NCBI GenBank assembly: GCA_039513195.1
Contig: JBCCRM010000010.1
Location: forward strand, 1-64,000
DNA: 64,000 bases
From: Thermohalobaculum sp039513195
GTDB lineage: Bacteria; Pseudomonadota; Alphaproteobacteria; Rhodobacterales; Rhodobacteraceae
Direction: 5' to 3'
Positions within the stretch are counted from its first letter, which is position 1. Every line of letters begins with the position of its first letter. A program made the translations under genes and the position numbers. The notes beneath the pieces are model-generated. The model did no database searches. It was not told the DNA's origin and saw nothing but the letters and a program-made list of their open reading frames with translations. Positions 42,887 through 52,144 of this stretch are shown here, piece by piece.

Positions 42887-44599
42887 TCAGCGTCCGGACC
42901 GGTCGCGGGTATCGACGCGGATCGTGAATTCGACCCGCCGGTTCACGCGCAGATGTTCCGGCCCGTCGCCCGGGCTGCGGGGTATCCGATCGCCGAAGGC
43001 GAGTGATCGAAAGCGTCTCCGGTCCAACCCCGCCTCCTGCAACGCTTCGGCAACCGACTCCGCCCGCTCACGGCTCAATTGTAGCATGTGGTCTGTATCG
43101 CCCTCCTCCGCAGCATGACCGCGAATGTCGACCATGGCTGGCTCGCAAGCTTGGGCTCGTCCAACGAGGGCACGAATTGTGTCGCCATGGTCGGGATGCA
43201 CTTCGGCGTCGTCTGCCGGGAAAAGCAGGGCGATGGGCGCGAGATCGTCCCGCAACCGCGACACGCAGTCGTCGACCACGGGACCGGTTGCAGCCTGGGC
43301 CGCCGCGACCCGCGCCGTCTGTTCGGCGCGCGGCTGACTGCTGGCGGTGGCTGGCGCCGGATCAGCGGTGGCGGGCGCATTGGCCACGGGGTCAGGCGCT
43401 CGCGCCGCGGCTGTCGCGGCCGGGTCTGCGGCGGGGGCCGCGGGCTTCGCCGGGTCCGGTGCCGACACAGCCGCGGGCCGCACAGGATCCGATGCGGCAG
43501 GATCGCCGGCAACGGGTTCCGGCACTTCGGACACGGATCGCGACGGTTCGGACTGCGGCGGTGCAACAGGCGGAACAGCCTCCGTCTCGTCGGGCGCGAC
43601 GGCGGTCGGAGAGACCTGCGCATCGGTTTCCAAACGGCTGGCGATCTCCGCTGCCGTCTCTACGGCCTCCTCCTTTGCTTTTGCGGCAACGCGAACCGTC
43701 TCAGAGATACGTTTCATGACCTCGTCAATGCCCTCCGGCGGCGCACCCGAAAGCTGTGGCCCATCCTCCGGCGCTTTCCGTGACGCCGGCAGCACGGCAT
43801 TGAGCGGAGCGCCGGGTCCGGCTTCGGCCACGGGGTTGGCGACCGTTTCGGGCCGTTCGGCCACAGGATCTGCCTTTGCAACGACGATCTCGGTGTCCGC
43901 GTCTTGGCTCGCGCTCTGGATTGGGTCATCGGGCACGGTCGCAACATCTGCCTCTGCAGCCGCCGCCGTGGGAACAGTGGCCGCATGCGTCGGCTGATCC
44001 GTTTGGACCGGGCTCGTCGGTTGAGGTGGCTGGATCTCGCGGGGCGGATCTCGCGACGGCGGCTCCGCGGCCGCGCTGTCGCCCGCAGGCGCGGCGGCGC
44101 TTTCCGCAGGGCGGTCAGTCGGCGCATTGTCGGGCAGTGATGTCTCGGCAGGAGCGGGTGCCGCCGCGACCGCCGGTGCAGCTTCCACGGCGACGGGCGC
44201 GGGGCTCGGCGCGGCGACCCGCGCCACCGGGGCGCCAGTATCCGCCGGCTCGGCCCGCGCATCGACCCCGGGCGGCAGCGCGATATCGTCAAGAGCCGAC
44301 AAAGTCTCTGCCGAAAAGCCGCCTTCTAGGGATCGGATCGCCCCACCGAAGACCACAGCCTCAGACGCCTCTGAAGGCGCAGTCTCTGCCACTTCGGCAT
44401 CGACGGACGCGACCGGGGCCACGTCCTCGCCAGAGTCAAGCAACTGGTCCGCCAAGAAGTATCCGGTCACCGCGAAAGTGATGGCGCAGGAGACGACAAT
44501 CGGCACGACACGGCGCGATCGCGGTTCGGGACGCGGCTCGGGCTCCGGGTCGCCATAGATGTCCCAGAGATCCTCGTCTGGTTTCTCACCCCATCTCAT
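42887..44599 (-). CDS. OmpA-family protein with long Pro/Ala-rich periplasmic linker
   Basis: The 570-aa protein has a cytoplasmic N-terminus (acidic/proline-rich), one membrane helix (about residues 31-51, VVPIVVSCAITFAVTGYFLA), about 380 residues of Pro/Ala/Glu-rich low complexity, and an OmpA C-terminal peptidoglycan-binding domain (VDIRGHAAEEGDTDHMLQLS, NRRVEFTI). This makes it an inner-membrane anchor reaching the cell wall, as MotB/TolR-type or stator-like proteins do. The ATG has GGAG seven bases upstream. It is convergent with the peptidoglycan-binding protein (15-bp gap); the shared theme is cell-wall binding. Confidence 0.8.
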   Translation of the reverse strand: MRWGEKPDEDLWDIYGDPEPEPRPEPRSRRVVPIVVSCAITFAVTGYFLADQLLDSGEDVAPVASVDAEVAETAPSEASEAVVFGGAIRSLEGGFSAETLSALDDIALPPGVDARAEPADTGAPVARVAAPSPAPVAVEAAPAVAAAPAPAETSLPDNAPTDRPAESAAAPAGDSAAAEPPSRDPPREIQPPQPTSPVQTDQPTHAATVPTAAAAEADVATVPDDPIQSASQDADTEIVVAKADPVAERPETVANPVAEAGPGAPLNAVLPASRKAPEDGPQLSGAPPEGIDEVMKRISETVRVAAKAKEEAVETAAEIASRLETDAQVSPTAVAPDETEAVPPVAPPQSEPSRSVSEVPEPVAGDPAASDPVRPAAVSAPDPAKPAAPAADPAATAAARAPDPVANAPATADPAPATASSQPRAEQTARVAAAQAATGPVVDDCVSRLRDDLAPIALLFPADDAEVHPDHGDTIRALVGRAQACEPAMVDIRGHAAEEGDTDHMLQLSRERAESVAEALQEAGLDRRRFRSLAFGDRIPRSPGDGPEHLRVNRRVEFTIRVDTRDRSGR

Positions 44600-44881
44600 C
44601 GCTCGTCTCCGCGATCACGCACGGCACCAAACACTCGCGCGCCCACGTCCCCTGTCTCGTCGCAGTTGTGCCGTTGCGGCGACGGGCCCTTCCCAGGGCG
44701 GCGCGCCCAGGGTCGGCCCGGCGGTCAATAGTCCAGGCTTTCCACCAACAAGTGATTACGCGCCGCACTGCCCCACTCCCCGCGGGCAACTTCATGGCTC
44801 AACAACAACCTTTCCGTGTCGAAATTAAGGAAGGCCGTTTGGCGTCGGATGAAGCTCGGGGCAAAGAAACCTCTTGCCGAT

Positions 44882-44897
44882 CAGAACATGCATTCTA
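44882..44897. promoter_or_regulatory. Predicted TetR-family operator, regulator side
   Basis: CAGAA-catgca-TTCTA is an inverted repeat with N6 spacer, 33 bp before the TetR start. It matches the site at 45583 in nine of ten half-site bases, which suggests autoregulation. The rest of the 331-bp gap 44600-44930 shows no gene. Confidence 0.6.
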
Positions 44898-44930
44898 ATA
44901 TCTGCGCGAAGCCGATCCGGTGGGAGCCAG

Positions 44931-45536
44931 ATGCCCAGTATTCGCGACACCCAAGCGATCGAGGCTGCCCTGGCGCTGTTTTGGCGCAAGGGCTATGGGG
45001 ATACCTCGATGGCCGAAATCGTCGAGGTCACGGGAATGAACCGCTACGCGCTCTACTCGACCTTCGGCAACAAGCGAGAGATCTTCCTGGCCGCGCTAGA
45101 GGTCTATTTCGAGGAAGGGCGCGCCTTTTTCGAGCCGATGATGCGCGACCCGGCGGTGGCACCGCTCGACCGCATAGCCCAGGGTCTGGAGGCATCCTCG
45201 GTCAAGATGGCCGCGGATCAACAAGGCTGCTTCATCTGCCATGTCGCGGCGGAGCACCGGTCCGATGACCCGAAGATCGCCGCGGCCGTAACCCTCTATT
45301 TCGAGAAGATCCGGGCCTGCATGGAGATCCCGCTGCGCGAGGCGGCGGAGGCCGGCGGGCTAAACCCTGCGCTGACGCCCGAATGCGCGGCGCAGCTCGT
45401 CTTCGACGCGAAGATGAGCATGGGCGTCCATGCCCGCGCCGGTGCAGGCGACGACGTGATGCGCCGGATCATTGCAGCGACTCTGGCAGCGCTTCGGGTC
45501 CCGGTGGCCGCACCGGTGCCCGCGACAGCCACCTAG
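44931..45536 (+). CDS. TetR/AcrR-family transcription regulator
   Basis: The 201-aa protein has an N-terminal TetR helix-turn-helix (IEAALALFWRKGYGDTSMAEIVEVTGMNRYALYSTFGNKREIFL) and a helical ligand-binding C-terminal domain with two cysteines in QGCFICHVAAEH. The ATG at 44931 has GGGAG four bases upstream and is preferred over the upstream ATG of the same frame. It lies 127 bp upstream of the exporter gene and in the same direction. The shared inverted repeats before both genes suggest it represses itself and the exporter until a ligand binds. Confidence 0.87.
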   Translation: MPSIRDTQAIEAALALFWRKGYGDTSMAEIVEVTGMNRYALYSTFGNKREIFLAALEVYFEEGRAFFEPMMRDPAVAPLDRIAQGLEASSVKMAADQQGCFICHVAAEHRSDDPKIAAAVTLYFEKIRACMEIPLREAAEAGGLNPALTPECAAQLVFDAKMSMGVHARAGAGDDVMRRIIAATLAALRVPVAAPVPATAT

Positions 45537-45582
45537 CTACAAAGAGAGCCGTCGACCGAATGACGAGAGAGGCTGCCCGCCC

Positions 45583-45598
45583 TAGAATACCCGTTCTA
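45583..45598. promoter_or_regulatory. Predicted TetR-family operator, exporter side
   Basis: TAGAA-tacccg-TTCTA is a perfect inverted repeat with N6 spacer, 65 bp before the exporter ATG. It uses the same half-sites and spacing as the site before the TetR gene. Confidence 0.65.
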
Positions 45599-45663
45599 AC
45601 GGGGCGCAGTTGGCGCCAGAACCTGGCGGCAACGGAACAACGGACAAGAACCGGAGAGACCAT

Positions 45664-48003
45664 ATGAGCACCGCCCGTTCCCGACTCGATGCCTTTGCCG
45701 TCGCGCTCGCCCGGGGGGTCCTCCGCTGGCGATTCCTGGTAATCGCCGCTGCCCTCGTCGCCACGGCCCTTGTGGCCATGAATGCCGCTAACCTGGGAAT
45801 TTCAAACAATTACCGGGTTTTCTTCTCGAAAGAGAACCCGGAGCTGACGGCCTTCGAGACCTTTCAGGCAACCTACACCAAGAACGACAACTTTCTGTTC
45901 GTCGTGCGCCCGGTCAGCGAGGGAGCGTTCGATGGCGAAACCTTGGAGGCGGTCGAAGCGCTGACAGCGGAGGCGTGGAAGATCCCATTCTCGATACGCG
46001 TCGACAGCATAACGAACTTCCAGTCCACCCGCGGGGTCGATGACGACTTGATCGTCGAAGATCTGGTACGCGACGGCGCTTCGCTGCCACCGGAGGCGCG
46101 GGCGGAGAAACAGGCGATAGCCCTGGCCGAGCCGATCCTGCGCGACCAATTGCTGACCCGCGACGCCTCGGTCACCGCGGTCAATGTCGTGCTGCAGTAT
46201 CCGGAAAGGGACCTGACCGAGGTGCCAGCCGCGGCCGCCGCGGCGCGCGACCTGCGGGATCGGATCAAGGCGGAGTATCCCGGCATCGACGTGAAGCTGA
46301 CCGGCGTCTCGATGCTGAACAACGCCTTCGCCGAATCCGGCATGACCGACATGATGACCCTGGTGCCGCTGATGTATCTGGTGGTGCTGATCGCCGCGGT
46401 GGTGGCGTTGCGCTCGCTCTCCGGCACATTCGGGACGCTGCTGGTGATCACGACATCCGTCTTGGTCGCGATGGGGGCGGCGGGGTTAATGCGGATCGAC
46501 CTCACGCCGATCTCGTTCAGCGCACCCACGGTGATCATGACGCTGGCAGTGGCAGACTCGATCCATATCCTGATCTCGATGCGGTCGGCGATGCGGCGCG
46601 GGATGGCAAAACTCGATGCGCTGGTGGAGGCGATCCGTGTGAATTTTCTCGCGGTCTCGATCACCTCGCTGACCACAATCGTGGGCTTCCTGGCCCTCAA
46701 CTTCTCCGACGCGCCACCCTTCTGGCATCTCGGCAACATCACCGCGGTCGGCATTGCGGCCGCCTGGGTGTTCTCGCTGACGCTGCTGCCGGCGGTGATC
46801 AGTCTGTTGCCGATGAAAGTCGCGGTGAGGGAAGGCGCGGACACCCGGTCGGCGATGCTCCGCCTGGCCGATTGGGTGATCGCGCGGCACAAGATCCTGC
46901 TGGTGGGCATGGTGACGGCGTCGGTCGCGCTGATCGCCATGATCCCAACGATCACCTTCAACGACCAATGGATCAAATATTTCGACGAACGCATCGAGTT
47001 CCGGACAGAGTCCGACGTCGCTCTTCAGGACTTCGGTCTCTACCCCGTCGAATTCTCGGTGCCCGCTGGCGAGGCAGGCGGCGTGTCGGAACCGGCGTTC
47101 CTAGAGCGGCTGGAAGGCTTCACCGAGTGGCTCCGCACCCGTCCCGAGGTGGTCCATGTCTACTCGCTCGCCGATATTATGCAGCGGCTGAACAAGAACA
47201 TGCATGGCGATGACGAGAGCTATTTCCGGTTGCCCGATGACCGGGAGCTTTCGGCTCAGTACCTGCTGCTCTACGAATTGTCGCTGCCCTTCGGCCTGGA
47301 CCTCAACGACCGGGTGAACATCGACAAATCCGCAACCCGGGTAACGGCCACCCTGGGAGACGTGACGACCAAGCAAACCAAAGCGTTCCTGGACGCCTCG
47401 GCCGCGTACATCGAGGCGAATTTCCCCGAGGGGCAACGGGCGAAGCCGACTTCGGCGCAGGTGATGTTCACCTACATTACCGACCGCAACGTCCAGAACA
47501 TGATCGGCGGGACGACGATAGCGATCTTGGCGATCTCCGCGATCATGGTCGTGGCGCTGCGAAGCGTCTCGCTGGGGATACTGTCGCTGGTACCGAATGC
47601 GCTGCCGATCCTGACGACCTTCGGGCTTTGGGCGCTGTTGGTTGAGCAGGTCGGCTTTTCGGTCGCTACGGTAGCGTCGATCTCGCTGGGTATCATCGTC
47701 GACGACACGGTCCACTTCCTGACCAAGTATCAGCGCGCAAGGCGGGAGAACGGCTATGGGCCAGAGGACGCCATCCGCTATGCGTTCGATACCGTGGGCG
47801 TGGCGCTGATCGTCAACACAGTGATCCTGGCGCTCGGCTTCCTGGTCCTCACCTATTCCAGCTTCAAGATGAATGTCGATCTGGGCCTGATGACCGTGAT
47901 CGCGATCATCTTCGCCCTGATCCTCGACTTCCTGCTGCTGCCGGCGTTGCTGCTGATCGGGCGGCGACAGCCGGTCGCTGCAGATGCCGCACAGTCAGCC
48001 TGA
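45664..48003 (+). CDS. RND/MMPL-superfamily exporter
   Basis: The 779-aa protein has the repeated bundle-plus-periplasmic-loop layout. A first membrane helix (FLVIAAALVATALVAM) leads to periplasmic domain 1, then a bundle with VIMTLAVADSIHILISMRSA; the second half has SISLGIIVDDTVHFLTKYQRA. The two Asp positions (VADSIH, VDDTVH) are those used for proton coupling. Close relatives are found beside LolA-like proteins, as here (gene at 48063), and are thought to move lipids or hydrophobic compounds toward the outer membrane. The ATG at 45664 has GGAGAGAC upstream. Expression is probably controlled by the adjacent TetR protein. Confidence 0.87.
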   Translation: MSTARSRLDAFAVALARGVLRWRFLVIAAALVATALVAMNAANLGISNNYRVFFSKENPELTAFETFQATYTKNDNFLFVVRPVSEGAFDGETLEAVEALTAEAWKIPFSIRVDSITNFQSTRGVDDDLIVEDLVRDGASLPPEARAEKQAIALAEPILRDQLLTRDASVTAVNVVLQYPERDLTEVPAAAAAARDLRDRIKAEYPGIDVKLTGVSMLNNAFAESGMTDMMTLVPLMYLVVLIAAVVALRSLSGTFGTLLVITTSVLVAMGAAGLMRIDLTPISFSAPTVIMTLAVADSIHILISMRSAMRRGMAKLDALVEAIRVNFLAVSITSLTTIVGFLALNFSDAPPFWHLGNITAVGIAAAWVFSLTLLPAVISLLPMKVAVREGADTRSAMLRLADWVIARHKILLVGMVTASVALIAMIPTITFNDQWIKYFDERIEFRTESDVALQDFGLYPVEFSVPAGEAGGVSEPAFLERLEGFTEWLRTRPEVVHVYSLADIMQRLNKNMHGDDESYFRLPDDRELSAQYLLLYELSLPFGLDLNDRVNIDKSATRVTATLGDVTTKQTKAFLDASAAYIEANFPEGQRAKPTSAQVMFTYITDRNVQNMIGGTTIAILAISAIMVVALRSVSLGILSLVPNALPILTTFGLWALLVEQVGFSVATVASISLGIIVDDTVHFLTKYQRARRENGYGPEDAIRYAFDTVGVALIVNTVILALGFLVLTYSSFKMNVDLGLMTVIAIIFALILDFLLLPALLLIGRRQPVAADAAQSA

Positions 48004-48011
48004 GCGTTGAT

Positions 48012-48032
48012 GGGCGGCCACAGGGGCCGCCC
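48012..48032 (+). terminator. Hairpin between exporter and LolA-like gene
   Basis: GGGCGGCC at 48012-48019 and GGCCGCCC at 48025-48032 form a perfect 8-bp stem with a 5-nt loop. No T-run; it may stabilise or attenuate the exporter message rather than end it, because the next gene starts 30 bp later with GGAGG. Confidence 0.5.
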
Positions 48033-48062
48033 GCCCTACCCCCAATCCAATCGGAGGTTCCG

Positions 48063-48866
48063 ATGACGATCCAAACCCTGCGTATCATGCCCCTGGCGGC
48101 GCTGACGGCGCTTCTGATGGCGGCGCCGTCCCAGGCAGTCGATGCCAGCAACAAAGGTTTCGAAGTCGCGGCGCGGTCGGACCGAACCGATCTCGGCTTC
48201 GGCGATAGCAAGGTCGCCTTCGAAATGGTGCTCACCAACGCCGCCGGCGACAGCACCACCCGCGAGGTGAGCATCACGACCCTGGAGAAGGAAAGCGAAG
48301 AGGTAGGCGACCGCTCCCTCGTTCTGTTCAGCCGTCCGCGCGACATCCGCGGCACCGGCCTGCTTAGTCACGCAAAGATCCTGGACCCAGATGATCAGTG
48401 GCTTTACCTGCCAGCGCTGAAACGCGTGAAGCGCATCTCTTCCGCCAACAAATCAGGGCCATTCGTGGGCTCTGAATTCGCATTCGAGGACATCACCGGC
48501 CAGGAGTTGAACAAGTACGAATATACCTGGCTGCGGGAGGAGCCATGTGGCGACCTCAATTGCGATGTGGTCGAGCGGCGCCCGCGGTACGAAAACTCTG
48601 GCTATACGCGCCAGCTCGCCTGGTACGATCAGACCGACTTTCAGATCCGCAAGATCGAGTACTATGATCGGAAGAGCGCGCTTTTGAAGACCCAGCATTT
48701 TGAAGAGTACAAGCTCTATGATGGGCAATTCTGGCGCTCGCTGCTGTTCCGGATGGAAAACCATCAGACCGGGAAAAAAACCAATCTGGTCTTTAGCGAC
48801 TACACGTTCGGTGTGGGGTTGGAAGAGCGCGATTTTGTCAAGAGCGTCCTGACCCGGCAACGCTGA
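48063..48866 (+). CDS. Outer-membrane lipoprotein-sorting (LolA-like) partner of the exporter
   Basis: The 267-aa protein has a signal peptide (MTIQTLRIMPLAALTALLMAAPSQA) and a mature LolA-like half-barrel with features of the outer-membrane lipoprotein-sorting group: FSRPRDIRGTGLLSH, WLYLPALKRVKRIS, SGPFVGSEFAFEDITGQ and KIEYYDRKSALLKTQ. Such proteins accompany RND/MMPL lipid exporters and probably receive the exported hydrophobic compound in the periplasm. GGAGG lies six bases before the ATG. 59 bp after the exporter gene and co-oriented, so the pair is taken as one operon. Confidence 0.85.
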   Translation: MTIQTLRIMPLAALTALLMAAPSQAVDASNKGFEVAARSDRTDLGFGDSKVAFEMVLTNAAGDSTTREVSITTLEKESEEVGDRSLVLFSRPRDIRGTGLLSHAKILDPDDQWLYLPALKRVKRISSANKSGPFVGSEFAFEDITGQELNKYEYTWLREEPCGDLNCDVVERRPRYENSGYTRQLAWYDQTDFQIRKIEYYDRKSALLKTQHFEEYKLYDGQFWRSLLFRMENHQTGKKTNLVFSDYTFGVGLEERDFVKSVLTRQR

Positions 48867-49023
48867 GGCGATGCCGGCAGCCTGGCGGGGTGGGATGCCA
48901 CCCTCCCAGTCTGCACAAACTTTGAGCAAAAATCTGCCGTAAGCGATCATGCAGCGGTTGACGCCCTGGATGAGACCGCCTTCTGATGCAGCCCCCGACG
49001 CAAGGCGAGGAGGAGGCTTCGAC

Positions 49024-50535
49024 ATGGCAGAGTTCTCGGTTGAGGGCGAAGCGCTGAAAAAGTTCCTGGCGCTCGCAAAGAAGAAGCCGGTGCCCTTCGG
49101 CTTTTGTCCTGGCACCCAGGACGACGAGCATGTGATGGCGATGGACCGGAAAAAGGGCTCGGAGTTCTTGGGGAAATACGCGAGGTCCGAGGGGATCGGC
49201 GGGAAAATGACCCACGGCACCCTCGCAGTCGAAGGGAAGTCTTTGTTGCTCACCTGCGAGCGAGAATTGCCGGGCGTGGCCAAGAAGCTGAAGCGCTGGC
49301 TGAAGCTCAACAGGGCGACGCTGAATGTGAAGATTCTCGGCAAGGACGGCGTGCTGCTCGAGGAGGATGTCGAGGATCTCGGCCAGGATGACGCCGCGGC
49401 GGCCGTCGACGATACGCCGCAAGAGGTAGCGACGGCGCCCGCGGAGGCGAAACCCGACCCGCGGTTGGCACGACTGCGCGCTGCCATCACCGCGACCGAA
49501 GAACGGATCGACACGGTCCCGTCGGCCACTGCGCGGGCCAAGTTGACGGCCGCCATCAGCAAGGTCCTCAGCCAGATCGAAGCGGGTCAGGTGGAGCAGG
49601 CGATTGCCTCCCTCAAAACCGTGCAACAGGCGCTCGCCAAGCACCCGGCGGCTGCGGCGGCAGACCGGACCGCCGCTAAATGGCAGGAGGTGCGCGAGAA
49701 GCTGCAGCCTCGGGTTCAGGCGCTGACCGCAGGCGGAGCGGCCGCACCGGTCGCCGAAGCTTGGAATGCCCTCTTGGCCAAGGAAACCGCCGGCGATTTT
49801 GCCGGTGCGCTGAAGGAGGCACCTGGCTTGGTGCGGCTGATCAAGGAAGCCCAGGCCCCGGCGCCCCGGCAGAGCCCACCGGCTTCTAAAGATGACGCCC
49901 CCGCCCGCGACGCGGCAGAGGCCGCCTGGCGCGCCGCAAAAACCCTGCTGGAACCGCAATATGCAAACCTGGTCCAGCAGAACATCGGCGATGTCAGCGC
50001 CCTGCGCGTAGCTTGGGACCTTGCCAACGAAAAAGCGCTGGAAGGGAATTTTCTCGGGGCGACGCAAGCTTTGCCGCCCCTGGAGCGCTTAATCGCCGAC
50101 GGGCAGGCCGCGTTGCAGTCGGAGGTCGAAGCGTCGATCCCCGCCGATGTCGTTCCTCTACACCGCGCGCGGGCGCAGTGGGCGGTGGCCCGGCGCTCTC
50201 TGGACGGCGAGATGGGCAAACTGCAAACGGCGATCATTCAGCGCTGCGGGGCGGTTGGCCTGGGCGACGTCGCTGCCGAGACCAATGCGCTCTTCACCCA
50301 TCTCAGCACGATCGACGAGAGGCTAGAGGTCACGCTCGACGCCCTGATGGCCGACCCGGCCGGCACCGGGCGCGACGGGCTAGAGGCGCAGGCTAAGCGG
50401 ATCGTCAACGACTATCTAAGCGCACTGGAAACACCCTTTTTCAAAGATGTCGACGACAACAACGGCTTCATCGCCATCTCGGTTCGCGGGGCGGCGATGA
50501 AGGCGCTGGAAGGCGTTCGCGGCGCCCTGGGCTGA
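49024..50535 (+). CDS. Unknown 503-aa protein with three W-led helical modules
   Basis: No family is recognised. The first 125 residues are Lys-rich with strands (FGFCPGTQDDEHVMAMDRKK, VEDLGQDD). The rest is Ala-rich and helical. Three modules begin with Trp codons at 49681, 49927 and 50179, so the period is 82-84 residues; the first two share W..(A/V)R/K..L.PQ and G(D/N)F.GA....P.L.RLI. There is no signal peptide. The ATG has GGAGGAGG upstream. It follows the LolA-like gene by 157 bp but need not be functionally tied to it. Confidence 0.65.
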   Translation: MAEFSVEGEALKKFLALAKKKPVPFGFCPGTQDDEHVMAMDRKKGSEFLGKYARSEGIGGKMTHGTLAVEGKSLLLTCERELPGVAKKLKRWLKLNRATLNVKILGKDGVLLEEDVEDLGQDDAAAAVDDTPQEVATAPAEAKPDPRLARLRAAITATEERIDTVPSATARAKLTAAISKVLSQIEAGQVEQAIASLKTVQQALAKHPAAAAADRTAAKWQEVREKLQPRVQALTAGGAAAPVAEAWNALLAKETAGDFAGALKEAPGLVRLIKEAQAPAPRQSPPASKDDAPARDAAEAAWRAAKTLLEPQYANLVQQNIGDVSALRVAWDLANEKALEGNFLGATQALPPLERLIADGQAALQSEVEASIPADVVPLHRARAQWAVARRSLDGEMGKLQTAIIQRCGAVGLGDVAAETNALFTHLSTIDERLEVTLDALMADPAGTGRDGLEAQAKRIVNDYLSALETPFFKDVDDNNGFIAISVRGAAMKALEGVRGALG

Positions 50536-50789
50536 CCCTGCCCGGCGTTACCCGGCCGCACCTTCACGAGACCGCCGCGGCGCCTGTTGCAGGCCGCAGA
50601 CACGGCGATGAGGGCCGCCGCAGCAAGGGCAAACCATCCACTGCATGCCCGGAAAATCAGACTGAGCGATATGGCGCGTGCACTCTGCGTCATCCGCCGG
50701 GAGGTGTCGTGCCGCTACTGTTGCCCCATCGCGGTCTGGAGCGGTTACCCCCCGCGCGGCGGCGCAACAAACGATCTGGGAGGATCACC

Positions 50790-52043
50790 ATGACGAAATT
50801 CTTCGCGACGGCGACATCGGTTGCGGCCCTTTTGGCAGCAGGCTCCGCCATGGCTGCAGACCCGATCAAGGTCGGCGTGCTCGCAACGCTGGAGGGCACC
50901 TACACGGTTCTGGGCGAGGATGGCGTCCGCGGCTTCAAGACCGCAATGCTGAAGCACGAGGGCGGCGCCGGCGGGCGCGAGATCGAGATCGTGATCGCCT
51001 CGACCGATGCGAGCCCGGACAGCGCGGTGCGTGCCGCCCGCAAAGTGGTCGAGCAGGATGGCGTCGACATCGTGATTGGCCCGCTCTCGGGCTCGGAAGG
51101 CATCGCGCTGCGTGATTTCTCGAAGAACCACCCGGAAGTGACCTTCATTAACGGCTCGTCCGGCGCGCAAGAGACCACCTATGTCAACCCGTCGGACAAC
51201 TTCTTCCGCTTCAATATGGACGGTGCGCAATGGTCGGCCGGCCTTGGCGACTACGTCTTCAACGAAAAGGGCTATGAGACGGTCGCAACCATCGGCGAGG
51301 ATTACTCCTTCATCTATACGCAGGTGTTCGGCTTCGCTCTCGAATATTGCGCGGCGGGGGGGGAGATCACCGACCGCTTCTGGGTGCCGCTCGGGACCAA
51401 GGACTTTGCCTCGATCATCGCGGCGCTGCCGGATGACGTCGACGCGATCTATCTCGGTCTCGGTGGCGGCGATGCCGTCAACTTCCTCAATCAGTACCAG
51501 CAGGCCGGCGGGGATGCGAACCTGATCGGCGGCTCGATCATGGTCGACGGCACCGTGCTGAGCTCGAAGGGCAAAGCAAAAGAGGCACTGATCGGTGTGC
51601 CCGCAGCTGGCCCGCAAGCCGATACTTGGGACAATGAGAACTGGCAGGCCTATGTGAAGGCCTATCAAGACGCCTTCCCACCGGCAGAGCGCTTCCCGTC
51701 TCCGTCGCTGCTGGCCACCGGCTACTACAACGCGACAGATGCGGCGATGACATGCCTCGACACCGTCGGGGGCGATCTCTCCGGTGGGCACGAGGCGTTC
51801 CGGAGCTGCCTGTCCGGCCTCGAACTCGATGCTCCGAACGGGAAGATCACCCTCGATGGGAACCGCCAAGCCATCGGCACCAATTTCGTGATCGAGGTGG
51901 TTGAGGCGGACGACGGCAATCTGCTGACCCAGGTCGTGTCGTTGAAAGAAGGCGTCAGCCAGACCCTGGGGCTCGATCCGGACGCCTTCGCCAAGATCGG
52001 GTTGCCAAGCCGCGACATCCCGGAGTGCAAGGGCACCTACTGA
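50790..52043 (+). CDS. Periplasmic substrate-binding protein, branched-chain amino acid ABC type
   Basis: The 417-aa protein has a signal peptide (MTKFFATATSVAALLAAGSA MAA) and the Leu/Ile/Val-binding type fold: IKVGVLATLEGTYTVLGEDG, VVEQDGVDIVIGPLSGSEG, and FINGSSGAQETTYVNPSDNF. It is expected to deliver its ligand to LivH-LivM-LivG-LivF encoded at 55881-60906. The ligand is unknown; this family also binds amides, urea and aromatic acids. The ATG has GGGAGG upstream. A strong hairpin after the stop fits the high expression usual for binding proteins relative to the rest of the operon. Confidence 0.87.
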   Translation: MTKFFATATSVAALLAAGSAMAADPIKVGVLATLEGTYTVLGEDGVRGFKTAMLKHEGGAGGREIEIVIASTDASPDSAVRAARKVVEQDGVDIVIGPLSGSEGIALRDFSKNHPEVTFINGSSGAQETTYVNPSDNFFRFNMDGAQWSAGLGDYVFNEKGYETVATIGEDYSFIYTQVFGFALEYCAAGGEITDRFWVPLGTKDFASIIAALPDDVDAIYLGLGGGDAVNFLNQYQQAGGDANLIGGSIMVDGTVLSSKGKAKEALIGVPAAGPQADTWDNENWQAYVKAYQDAFPPAERFPSPSLLATGYYNATDAAMTCLDTVGGDLSGGHEAFRSCLSGLELDAPNGKITLDGNRQAIGTNFVIEVVEADDGNLLTQVVSLKEGVSQTLGLDPDAFAKIGLPSRDIPECKGTY

Positions 52044-52051
52044 TCATCGGC

Positions 52052-52070
52052 GGGCGGCCCAGTGCCGCCC
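52052..52070 (+). terminator. Hairpin/attenuator after the binding-protein gene
   Basis: GGGCGGC (52052) and GCCGCCC (52064) form a perfect 7-bp stem with loop CCAGT, eight bases after the stop and followed by ACCTTTCT. It resembles the stem after the RND exporter and probably limits read-through or stabilises the upstream message. Confidence 0.5.
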
Positions 52071-52144
52071 ACCTTTCTCCGGGGCAATCGGGGCTTTGCC
52101 TCTTTGGCGCCGAGCAAGCCGCGAGCGGGGGCGGAGCCGGTTCG

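Noticed and set aside
41360..44599. Considered as part of a contractile injection or type VI secretion locus
   Set aside because: No sheath, tube, baseplate or ATPase gene is visible anywhere in the window.
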